This document shows positions 13,214 to 23,177 of a stretch of DNA of 28,094 nucleotides, piece after piece. Within the stretch, counting starts at the first letter, position 1, and each line of letters begins with the position of its first letter. The notes below the pieces were generated by a model. The model ran no database searches and was not told the origin of the DNA. It saw nothing but the letters and a program-made list of their open reading frames with translations. A program made the translations under genes and the position numbers. Where the stretch lies: positions 1-28,094 of the forward strand of contig FMBT01000025.1 of the NCBI GenBank assembly GCA_900095095.1. The letters are read 5' to 3'. This DNA is from Fragilariopsis cylindrus CCMP1102 (lineage: Eukaryota > Bacillariophyta > Bacillariophyceae > Bacillariales > Bacillariaceae).

Positions 13214-13731
13214 TTGATAGAAAGTGGACGTCCCCTGGCCCTGGAATATTGTAGTGGTAATTTTGTTGTAAAGATTTATTTAAGATATAAGTAATTTCGT
13301 CTATTATTATTTTTCATCTCAATTTAGTATCAATAATTGTAAAGAAGAGTAAACCCATGCAGGATACCATTCACAACTCCTCGTCTACCTATCTGTCTTG
13401 TGATCTTCCTCTATTTGATTTTCTATTTTCAATAAATGCAATGTATACATCATACATCATACATTGTATATTTAATACAAATGAAACTCTTCCTTAAATC
13501 AAGTAATCATATAAATATGCGCTGAAACGAAATGAACCATAAACTTGATTTTTATATATCTTATTCTTTTGTCCCTTATCTGGTCTATTTTAATAGAGAC
13601 GGACCGTGGATAAATTGAGAATAGACCGCCGATAAACCTTCATTCTACAGGACAGACTCTCTGATGCAATGAAAGATAAACTATGCATACAATTTGAATA
13701 GCGTAAATCGTAAACAAACGGTGGAATTTCT
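13214..13731. other. Shared 3' region of convergent pyruvate kinase and OSCA-like genes
   Basis: 518 bp of AT-rich DNA between two stop codons. An AATAAA at 13431-13436 is a candidate polyadenylation signal for pyruvate kinase, followed by a palindromic AT-rich stretch with ATACATCAT repeats. No gene is seen. Confidence 0.5.
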
Positions 13732-16700
13732 TTATTCATCTTTCATATCATCGTCCATACCGTTGGTGTCCACAAATTGGGAATGTAGTGATAATGTGTT
13801 ACCTCCTGAGAAACGATCTTCCGGAACAGAATAATCCATGTCTCCGATTGGAATTTGAAGCATGTTTGTTCCTATTACTCTACGAAATAATGCGCCGCGT
13901 TGAAAGCTAGCATTGTTTTGAGAGCGAGACGAGTTATAACTGTCAAGGGTAGAAGTCCGCTGACGTCCTGGTGCAACTGGAGAAGAGCCACTTGGATCAC
14001 GGGAATAATAAGAATCAGGAGGAAGTACATCGGTATTTAGGAATGGATCACTATCACTATCAATATCCTGGTCACGTTCTGTGGGTATAACCACTGAGAT
14101 TTTTCAAATGTGTGAAGATAAGAAGAGCAGTTAGTTTTCGACTTCTTAAAGAATTATAAATAAAACAATACCAATATCCTTACCAGCAGGTTCTGAAGTC
14201 AAAAAGTTATCTTCTGCATTTACACAGATAGGAACATAGCTGGCCTTGTGACAATCCACAAGCCATTTTCTGAAGCGTTCTCTTTCTGTCACCGATGTCT
14301 CATCCTCCATATTCCAGCCGTCAAGTTCACTCGTCTGTAGCAAAGCGGCATCATTATAGCTCTGCTCAAATGTATCTTTACAAACAGTTTTGAATGTCCA
14401 GGTTGGAATTATTGAAATCAAAGCAATGAATCCAACAAAATAAGCTCTCTTTATAAAAAAACTAAAGGTAAGGACAATCTATACAATATTTAAAAAGAAA
14501 AAAAGTTGATAAAAAGGAAAGGGTAAGAACGAAAACGAAAACGCAGCATAAACACGTCGGGCTAGCCATGTCTAATATCAGTCATTTCCTCTCTTACCTG
14601 TGCTACGATTACTGCGACCATCAGTATATCATGAAGAATAGGCCACCTCAATCCTCCTGCGTCAAAGGTAGGACGGTATACAAAAATGTGTGACCACTTC
14701 AGCATAGGAACGATGAATAGAAAGATCATCATGGAAAATGGAGCTACCATAGGACTGATAGGTGCAAATGCCACAACGCATAAAAAGATTATACCAACAT
14801 TCACATAGATTCTGTAGGGGACAACACCTCCAGGACCACTGTAGTAATTAAAAAAGAGGAGGAGGAGAGAGGGGGGGGGGGGGGGGGGTAAGCATAACTC
14901 ATCTTAAGAAAACACGAATAAAGAGAGCACGGAAAAGATTCAATCCGAAACTTACCCGCCAGCAGTCGCACGGGCACCACAATCCCATTTGAGTGCTGTG
15001 AAGAGAAAATTATTAAATTGCAAAAAGTACATGAACGGTAGAATCAAGAGATTTTGTGTTATAATCCAAATTGTCCAGGTCCATGATATCTGTGTTGGTA
15101 CACCATTCCCCAACTCGAATAAGATCTTTTGAGCTCTCAACAAGCTGACATCATTGGTTTCGAACGCATTGAGAATGAGAGTTGATAAAGTGGTAGAGCC
15201 AAAGGCCCAAACTAGCATGAACCACCAATAGTACGCTAGAGCATGGCGTTCCGCCTCTTGAACGCTAGTTGCTCCACTTCCAAAGTTAGCCAACGCTTTG
15301 AAGATTTGCGGGAGGATGGCAAAGAAAGTAGTCATAATCAACAGCCTTATCATTGATGAAAAAAATTGGGAAGAATCTGCAATAAAAAGAGATGAACCAG
15401 AAAATGCTTTCTGAATTTTATCTGGAGTGGTTTCACTAAATAAATAACTAAAGGGGTGTTAGATCGTTTATAAGAAAGAAAGACGAGCAAAGCTGGAACT
15501 AAATGAAAACATAACTTACACGAAGGGGACTGTCCACAGCACGGTGAACACAATCATGAAAACCACGAGTCTTGGTTTGGTTTTGAGGAAAAAGAAAGAA
15601 GAACAAATATGGGTTAACATTATCAGATATAAAATATATGACAACATTCAATACTTAACAACGAGAATGAAGAATGGGTAAAGACAAACCTACAATCTGT
15701 AACGGTAACGCTTCTGCTCCGATGGCAAAGTAACGGTGACGGGCTTGCAGCAGCCTCGGCAATCAAAGATGTTCCAGGGCACTGCATCCGCAAGTGGCGG
15801 AATTGGGATTTTATCAACTTCGCTCCAGCCTTCTAATCCAGATCCATCAGCTAGACATTGACGAGCGGCAATAGATGCCTGCCTAGACGTAAATGTTACA
15901 ACTGCATAAGATTCGGGTTTGATTATTCTCGACCAAATACCCGAGGGAATTGCATTCCCATCCACTCTTTTAGATGTGAACCCTTTTGAAGAAAGTGACA
16001 GAGGATTATACCACCTCCCTGAACTGAGCGTTCGCTTTCGAAGCTGTCCGCCTCTTTTGAACAAGTATTGCTCCCCCCCGACGAGCTTTTCTGCCTGCTC
16101 CCAGAGATACGAACTTGATGTGTTGCCCGGTTTTTCTTCTTCGTGAAAATTATCAGACATCGAAACTTCTTCTGGGTCTTCATCTACCTCCCCAAAATAG
16201 TCTTCTTCAATGTTCGAAGGATTTGAACGTAATTCTTGGACAGTATGAAATTGCGTCACTTCTTGTTTCTTATCCGCACGAATCTCAATGCGAGCCTGTC
16301 GAAGTTCTTCTATTGCAAGCTGGACTTCTTCTGCTGCTTCCTGCTCTAAATCTTCTAGAGTAATTACATCAGCCTTCAAAATCGCATATTCGTCGCAACC
16401 ATTTGGACCACAGGAAGCCGAACTTTCGAATTTGAAAAAGAAAAATATCAGAACGGGTGGCATGGAGATAATTTTAAAATCAATAATACAAGCCGATTTC
16501 TATACTAACCTTCGAGCAAACTCTCTATAATATACTGTCATTTGTTCGATATCATCATCAGGTAAAAACATTTCCATATTGGATTCTTCATTTGCTTCGG
16601 TCGCAGCAAGCATCCGAGATTTTTCTATGTCATTCCCTACGCATGCTTTTCTCGACCTACGCTTCATTGACAATTGAGAGTCATCATCATCATCAGTTGC

Positions 16701-18322
16701 ATGTTTCGAAACATCATCAGTTGTGTCAGAAATGGTGCCGTTATTTCTTCCTTCAGGTATAAACACTTCATTAGAAGAAACTTCATCAACAGTCTGTAGC
16801 TTTCCAAGACCTGCTAGTGAATGTTTTCCGTTACTTCGGAGAGTGTCTAGTTCTTTATCATGACCATCATCGTTGTTGCGTTGTTGGCTATCAACATCAC
16901 CATTTGTCAAATTCTGGCCTTCGTGTCGAAGCTTTTTAAGTCTTTGTCGAATAAATTTTAAACGTCTAACTTTGCTGGCACATCCGAACCATTTCTTCCA
17001 CGCCTGAGATAAACGCTTGACGTCTGGTAAAATCGTTAAAGCCGCAACTGAACTCGAGAATCCAGGTTGATTCGGAACCACCTTATCAAAAAAATCAATA
17101 GCTATCTGCAGTTGATGTCCAACATTAGAGTTACTGGCACATGTCATCGTGTCTAGTTGGACACCTGGTAGGCGGAACAGTACAGAGTAGAGACCAATGT
17201 TAGGGACGGTATCCCTTAGTTCGGGATGCGGAACAAAAACTGGTCGATCTTTGATGGTATCATCTTCCGGATAGTTAAGATTATCTAAACATTCTAGTTC
17301 CTCCTTCCGATTTTTGTAGTGATTAAACTCGAGATAATAGACACGTCTCAAAGCTAGGTTTTGAATCCATTCTTCCCATATCAATACTTCGATTTTGTCG
17401 GAATATTCGAATATAGATGAATACAGTAATGAAAGAAACAAAGATAATTCAGCACGGTAATTTAAAGTTTTACACTCTTACAAGTATTGGTTCCGCTCTA
17501 TCCCTTGGGATACAATGTATGTGATCTATTTCTACTTACCACAAGTATAGGTGTAAATAATGCAAGCAACGAATAAAGTTGCAATCATCCGCAGAGTGAT
17601 ATTAGTTGATTCTTTCCTGAAGGCGTCTGTGAACACAGATCTGCTGTACCAAGTGGAGTTGGGACTACTTGAGACAAGAATAGGTATATTTGCGTACGTC
17701 GTTTTTTGGTAAGCGTTCGATACCGTAGTGTTTATGCAAGTCTGACTCCCAATATCAAAGTCCTCATATGCTGCCGGGTTGCATTCTGCGGTGAAATTAA
17801 TTGGCAAAATTACACCAATGCACAAAATTGTGGCAAGGATCGAAACTTTCAAGCATAACACACAGAACTTAATCAATATAATTCCATCTAGATTACAGCG
17901 AAGTTTCCATCCTGACCATCCATTGTTTCGTGTGCCTGTCCCTTTGACACCTTCGAGCATTTCGGAATATGTTAGATTCAATGCCCATGGAATCCATCGC
18001 ACACAGTAAGGTCGTTGTTTGAGTTGGTTTTTTATGATCTGTTTATTGGTGGCAAAAAAATAATGATGAGGTTATAAACATTTGAGCATTCGCATTTGTA
18101 CCATATTGATAAATCTGCGCGTTGTAACCATCAATACTACGAGGTTCTTCAAAGTTAACGTAATGCACTTACCTGTATCGGCCTAGCGTATGACCGAGGT
18201 GCAAAGAGCCTATTCCAATCATAATGTACAGCAACCTCAAACATTGACATGGCAATAACAAAAAAGACAGATAGTATTGCAATTAATGAAAAAAGCAGCC
18301 GGAAAGCTGCCGCCGCTCCCTT
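13732..18322 (-). CDS. OSCA/CSC1-like (DUF221/TMEM63) mechanosensitive cation channel, N-terminal exon unresolved
   Basis: Minus-strand exons: 18173-18322, 17540-18038, 16510-17386, 15694-16422, 15520-15570, 14956-15435, 14598-14838, 14184-14478, 13732-14093. All are joined by GT-AG introns of 84-153 bp with consistent phases, giving at least 1,227 aa. The first helix (LLFSLIAILSVFFVIAMSMFEV) leads into WNRLFAPRSYARP and RWIPWAL...GVKGTGTR, the classic OSCA start. The large cytosolic part contains EEWIQNLALRRVYYLE, VPNQPGFSSSVAALTILPD, acidic disordered stretches and an RRM-like second half (AVVTFTSRQASIAARQCL, WNIFDCRGCC). Pore-side helices follow, then GGPGGVVPYRIYVN, FAPISPMVAPF and YRPTFDAGGLRWPILHDIL. 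The tail has DAALLQTSELDGW and a polar, disordered C-terminus. The family forms stretch- or osmotically gated cation channels in membranes. The exon at 18173-18322 opens after an acceptor (TAATATAG), with an in-frame stop just upstream, so a short first exon is missing from this model; the ATG at 18250 is a fallback start. Confidence 0.9.
14871..14888. repeat. Poly-G run of 18 in an OSCA-like intron
   Basis: Eighteen consecutive G on the plus strand. On the gene's strand it is a C run about 30 bp before the splice acceptor at 14839, so it sits in or next to the polypyrimidine tract. Confidence 0.9.
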
Positions 18323-19521
18323 CTATATTAGAAATTCCACTAGTAGTTATAGTTCCATTCATCTTTATGCAGATTTGATCGTCTTGTTTTCGAAGTGGAC
18401 TGCACAAACCCCATTGATTGTATTCAGTATTGATAGTATCATTTACAGAAACTTGACTTTTTTATATGTTTTTATGTAAATTGAAAATGCAGAAAAATAA
18501 TAAAAGCCTTCTCTCATTATTATTGTCTTCGCTCAGCGTGAATACTCAATACAAAGTAAGTTCACGCGACAAAAGCGTTTTTACAAGCAAGTTCACGTGA
18601 CAAAAGCGCTTTTAAAAACATAAGCATGGAGGGTCTGGGAAATCAGACACAAATTTGTGCATAATATATGGTAAGTAAGTAGATATAACCTTGATATTTA
18701 TTTTATAGTAAGCTGCCGTGTTACTCTATACCACTAAATGGCTAGTACATCATACAGTCAGCCCAACAACACTTTATTATTCTATCTTACTATTTGATCA
18801 TTTGTGCCATCTCGCCATATATATCAATCCTCATACCTACTGTGGTTCTCTTCTTTGTTTCACTATTATCATTCCGTCTTCTTATCACATGTTTTTGTCT
18901 TTATGTTTCATATTATTGCTTTTTGTACTCCTTAACTTGCCAAATTTTTCTGCATCTTATGTATCAATATATGCTTAACTGACAAGAAGTTTGAGAGCAC
19001 ACAACATACAACATGTTAAAATCATTGTTTCTCCAATATGTTTATCAAGTTGCTCAACACTAAAAGTGCCACATACCTGAAACTGTTTTGAGTGAGATTC
19101 AAATATTGCTTTGTAGTACATATTATGTATCAAGAATAAACCGAATCTATCATTCGTTTTTGGTTACTACCACCTACGGATGTCACGAAACAACATTACT
19201 AAGTCATTACTGCTTCTTTTAAGCAAAGCACAGGGTCTCTATCTCTACACCGTTTTAGCTAGAGTACTACAAGTAGTACAAAAAAGTTATTGATCATGTT
19301 TGGTATTTAAATTTTACATCAATACAGGCTATGAAATAGTGCCATGATCTTCTCTTCTCCACAAGATAAAGATACGAACAATTTTGATTGTCTTGATGTT
19401 TTTTCAAGCAAAAAAAGAGGGTATCATCCGTGCGTTGTAAAGACATTAATAACATTTATACAGTTTCTCTTCCCCGCACCCCCTACTACTACTTTCCAAT
19501 TCTACTTCGTTTGAAAGATAA
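18323..19521. other. Intergenic DNA upstream of the OSCA-like gene and downstream of NF-YB
   Basis: This 1.2-kb interval should contain the OSCA-like promoter and its missing first exon, most likely in the first 250 bp. Two near-identical direct repeats carrying CACGYG lie at 18558-18615. The rest is AT-rich with short hydrophobic open frames of no recognisable family, which I do not call genes. Confidence 0.45.
18558..18615. repeat. Tandem direct repeat with E-box/G-box-like core
   Basis: Two copies of about 27 bp starting at 18558 and 18589 (31-bp period) share AAGTTCACGYGACAAAAGCG and a T-rich end. Copy two holds the palindrome TCACGTGA; copy one has TCACGCGA. They lie about 240 bp upstream of the first recognised OSCA-like exon. 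Confidence 0.75.
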
Positions 19522-20419
19522 TTAAGATTTAGTTTGTCCAGCTACCCCGCCAGCATTAACATTAGCACTAGCTGCACTAGCATTAACTGCATTAGCAGCA
19601 TTAGCTGCACTAGCGGCAGCACTAGCTGCATTGGCACTAGCCCTTGCCGCCGCTTTGTCTGGTTTATCTCCACGAACTGCTTCTCTGTACTTGCTCAAAT
19701 ACAGTTTGAGAGGCTCAACGTACTTATCAAATCCAAGAGTTGACATTGCCCATAACAAGTCGTCTCCATTTATTGTTTTTCGTTTTTCCTGTAGGCATTT
19801 ATCGGATGCTTCCGATGTGATAAAGCTTATAAATTCCGATACGCATTCCTGTACTGTTTCTTTGGAATCCTTAGCGATTTTGGCATTTTCAGGTAACGTA
19901 TTCTTCATTATCCGAGCAATATTGGCTATTGGCAAATAACGGTCCTGGTGGATGAAAAGAAAAGATTTGGTATTTTGGTTTTTACATATAAAGAAGAAGA
20001 AAATTCAAAATGAGAGAATATCTTTTTGTTTTGCGACGCCATCACTTGCATATTCCCGCATATCGATAACAACATAAGCAGCAACTGAAGGGAAAGTGCT
20101 GACTTTTTCATCATGTAGACCAAAGACGAGACTGCATCCGATAGAACGTCGTCGACGAATTGATATTATAACTTGGGCAATAATAACCCTCCCATGTGAT
20201 ACGAAAACGGCATCGAGATTGCACCTGCACCCCCCACACAAGCGCTCCTCATATACTAGTAGTTAAACTCATAACAAAGATAATTGTCGCCGATAGAATA
20301 TACAAACAATTTTATTTATTTATTTTTGAACGTACCTGTTCTCTAATCTCTTCGTAATCATCCCCAGGAGAGATCTTAGCATCAGCTATTGCATCTGCAT
20401 TTGAAGGAAGGTCGGCCAT
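19522..20419 (-). CDS. NFYB: NF-YB (HAP3) subunit of the CCAAT-binding factor
   Basis: Exon 1 is 20336-20419 and exon 2 is 19522-19944, joined in phase 0 across a 391-bp intron (donor GTACGT, acceptor CACCAG); 168 aa. The histone-fold core starts at the exon junction ([17 protein letters not shown]) and continues [51 protein letters not shown] and [14 protein letters not shown]. This is the near-invariant NF-YB domain, which pairs with NF-YC and NF-YA in the nucleus to bind CCAAT promoters. The C-terminal 45 residues are a low-complexity Ala/Asn/Ser tail encoded by degenerate GCTAATGCW-type repeats. The start at 20419 ([10 protein letters not shown]) is the first ATG, giving a short acidic lead. 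NF-YA and NF-YC are not in this window. Confidence 0.96.
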
Positions 20420-21386
20420 TTTTTTCTTTTCTTTATAAATACGGTAGAGAAATGGGTTAAGATATGCGCTTTCGAACGAACACTATAATTTTTTGGGAAG
20501 GAGGAAGGTAGGAACAGTAGATGATACAAACAATGCAAACAGAATGTAATAAATAATCTCATGAATGTATCGAAAAACGAATCAATTGACACATTGCAGT
20601 AGTAGTCCTACGTACTATTACGCGTTAGAACTACATTCAATGATCTTTATCTTATGCTAATCACGTGAATGATTGAGTCAAAACGCGATTCGATGGCCAA
20701 AATTGTTCCGCGTGGAAGTCCTTCCGTCGTCGCGTACATATACATAATCTTCCGTCGTCGCGTACATATACATAATATGATGATATACTAATATCAACTG
20801 TATGCTACTAGATATCAAGAACCTATGTACTATGTATTATATAAGGAATAGATGTAAGCTATGTTAAAGGTAGAAGACACAGGTATGATAATGTTTGGAG
20901 ATATGAGGTATTCAGTAACTTCGCTGACTTCTCTATTCTCTTTTACTTTCTCTAAAAGTTGATGTGCTACTTTTACTCTATCAATTCAAGCACCAGCAAA
21001 CAAGGCCTCTGAAGTGAGCAGGTTCTATGATCGAAGAAAAAATATGCTTGATTACGGTGTTCATTATTCACTTTTTCGTAGTATATTAATCATCATCTCC
21101 AGACCATTTCAGACCAACTGCTCACGGTCAGTAAGAAATGTAATTGTTGGATGTCAGAGAGAATGATGGGGTTAGTTAAATTGCGCCGATTCCCATCAAA
21201 AATACACAGCAGTAAAGCGATGGGTAGTAGATAGTCAGACGATTGGTAAGCGGAGCCACCGTGATGAGTGACTCAGTCGAGCTATGTGTAGTAAGGTATT
21301 AAACGAGTAGATTTTTATCTTTTAAAGTAGTCAAATACTAAGCATCTATTGGCACCTTGAAAAAGAAAGATATTATAGAGAAAACA
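20420..21386. other. Intergenic DNA between NF-YB and KTI12
   Basis: About 970 bp holding the NF-YB promoter and the KTI12 3' end. Near the NF-YB start it has TCACGTGA (around 20662) and TGAGTCA. A perfect 11-bp palindrome TGAGTGACTCA (bZIP-like) is at 21265-21275. An exact 28-bp tandem duplication is at 20721-20776. No gene is recognised. Confidence 0.5.
20721..20776. repeat. Exact 28-bp tandem duplication
   Basis: Positions 20721-20748 and 20749-20776 are identical. Each copy begins CTTCCGTCGTCGCG and ends ACATATACATAAT. It lies about 300 bp upstream of the NF-YB start codon, so both copies are in its probable promoter. Confidence 0.95.
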
Positions 21387-22595
21387 TTATACATATTGTC
21401 GTGTAGACATCCCCTCTTTGAGATTATTCGTTTTCAGCAGAAATGTGTCAAGAATATCATCAAGCTGCTCCTCTAAAGGTTTATTACTACTGCTTGGCTG
21501 CTGCTGAGGTTGTGATGATGGTTGTTTGGGTGGTTTGGGTGTCGAAGTACCACAATCGGAGGATTCGTCTGCGTCTGATCTCATCATAATCTCATTTGAT
21601 GTCGGAATATGGTCTACAGTCGCCTTTTCTGATCCAATGATTGAATTCGACACTGGACAAGTACCGATGCTAGTAGGGATATCACCCCTATTGCATTCAT
21701 CATCCTCGCGGGCTACAATTTTCTTCTTATTTTTATCTGGAGGGGTTATTTTCTTCTTTCGCTGAAATGCAGATTTTTTAGGTGGTTTTGTTGTACGTGA
21801 TGTTGCTGGAGCAACTGAACTCTCAGTAGTCGTAGGTTGAAGATTGCTAAAAGCATCTCCAAGAGAATGCATATTGTAGACAGATTGTTCCAACACTTCA
21901 TTTCTGGTCGATATCTCATTTTTTATCGGCACCACTTCTTCGTCCTTGTTACTAGCTGGTAAAGCATCCGATCTAAGTGCTGCTGCTGCTGCTGCTACAT
22001 CTACAGTAAATAGTGGCTGATCCCAACGATTTCGACTGTCTGGCGGTTCGTATCGGGATATTAATTCTTGCAAGAGTTCAGTGGAGTAACGTTGCTGCTT
22101 ATTTTTCTTTTCAGGACTGTGCGAATTGCTGGTAGAACCTTCATTCCACTGCTGAACGACCGAACTGCGATTTAATACCCATAAAATACCGTGCTTTTCT
22201 CCCGCTGCCTTAGAGATACAGTGCAACTCGTATCTAAAACCCTTGATATAATTCAACGAGTCTAAAATAACTAGTCGTCGACTGTTGTTTTTGCTACTAC
22301 TTTTCTTTACGGCCCGATCAAAGCCAGATTTCAACGCTGCTCGTGTTTGTTTTTCAACAAATGAAGTCTCATATAATTCTTGCTTGGTGGCAACATTCTT
22401 ATTTTTCTCTGTGTTTGGAGTCTCGTCCTTATTATCGTTGCCGTCGTCATCGTTGAGACAACAACCGCATTCCGACTCTTCGTTCACTACGACGACCTCG
22501 TCGATATCGTCGTGCAATAGCGCTCTTTCTTTCAGCAGATATGCGAGGGTGGTCTTACCCGCTGAGGGGTGACCAGTAATAATGAGACAAGGCAT
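21387..22595 (-). CDS. KTI12: KTI12-like P-loop ATPase associated with Elongator
   Basis: Single exon, 402 aa, starting at the only sensible ATG (MPCLIITGHPSAGKTTLAYLL). The P-loop GHPSAGKTT is at residues 8-16. The second family block is RRLVILDSLNYIKGFRYELHC, followed by ILWVLNR (the Walker-B-like/strand region), LLQELISRYEPPDSRNRWDQPLFTVD, and a C-terminal helix EEQLDDILDTFLL ending in a polar tail. This matches KTI12, which regulates Elongator and hence the wobble-uridine modification of tRNA; the related PSTK kinase (selenocysteine synthesis) is the main alternative. It is longer than the usual 280-350 aa because of two polar inserts: an acidic one after the first strand (ECGCCLNDDDGNDNKDE) and a Lys/Pro/Ser-rich stretch around residues 240-370. 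No intron is needed. Confidence 0.88.
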   Translation of the reverse strand: MPCLIITGHPSAGKTTLAYLLKERALLHDDIDEVVVVNEESECGCCLNDDDGNDNKDETPNTEKNKNVATKQELYETSFVEKQTRAALKSGFDRAVKKSSSKNNSRRLVILDSLNYIKGFRYELHCISKAAGEKHGILWVLNRSSVVQQWNEGSTSNSHSPEKKNKQQRYSTELLQELISRYEPPDSRNRWDQPLFTVDVAAAAAALRSDALPASNKDEEVVPIKNEISTRNEVLEQSVYNMHSLGDAFSNLQPTTTESSVAPATSRTTKPPKKSAFQRKKKITPPDKNKKKIVAREDDECNRGDIPTSIGTCPVSNSIIGSEKATVDHIPTSNEIMMRSDADESSDCGTSTPKPPKQPSSQPQQQPSSSNKPLEEQLDDILDTFLLKTNNLKEGMSTRQYV

Positions 22596-23177
22596 TATTA
22601 GGCAATGGATTTATGTTGATTTTGTGATTTTGTGATCAATGCATGACGGATTATTACGGATGATACAATGTACAATTATTGTGTAGAGAGCAATTTCAAA
22701 TTACGATTGGGTTTTGATGAGTGGTTTGCGCAATTTTTTTTCGCAAAAACAGCAAATATTTATTTTAATTTCAATTTATAATACGGTACCAGTACTGGTA
22801 TCAAAGTAGGACTACATTTAAACATGTATTCAATAATCCTATTATACTATGTATTATTTCATAACTGTGTCATTATTATTTTCATTGCATGAAGTAGCTA
22901 GCTAGTCATAGGCAATATCCGAAAAATACACTGGTAGTGTGCTGACAAGGTCCAGCAGTCCTTGACTTTCAAAATAGGGTAAAAACATATACAAATATGC
23001 TGCTTCATCTTTCTAAATATGATACTAGATACTTTATCATTATTCTATTACTATGTTGACAAAAATCAGGTTGAATGAGAGGTCTTACTAAGGTTGTTAC
23101 TATTCAATTACAGTTGTGTGGTGTTATTTAAAGGTTAAAATTGCAAAGTTAAAACATACATTTTTCTGGTCATACAA
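22596..23177. other. Intergenic DNA, KTI12 promoter and P4H 3' region
   Basis: About 580 bp, AT-rich. It contains GGTACCAGTACTGGTATC, an imperfect palindrome around 22786-22803. No gene or RNA is recognised. Confidence 0.45.

Noticed and set aside
17387..17470. Extending the OSCA-like third exon upstream by using the acceptor near 17479 (adds RAELSLFLSLLYSSIFEYSDK)
   Set aside because: The acceptor at 17387 gives YTYTC-VLIWEEWIQNLALRR, which fits the family better. The longer form cannot be fully excluded without transcripts.
18323..18340. An 18-base GT...AG stretch (GTGGAATTTCTAATATAG) as an ultra-short intron in the OSCA-like gene
   Set aside because: Far below the 84-bp minimum seen in this window, and removing 18 bases does not change the frame, so it would not fix the N-terminus.
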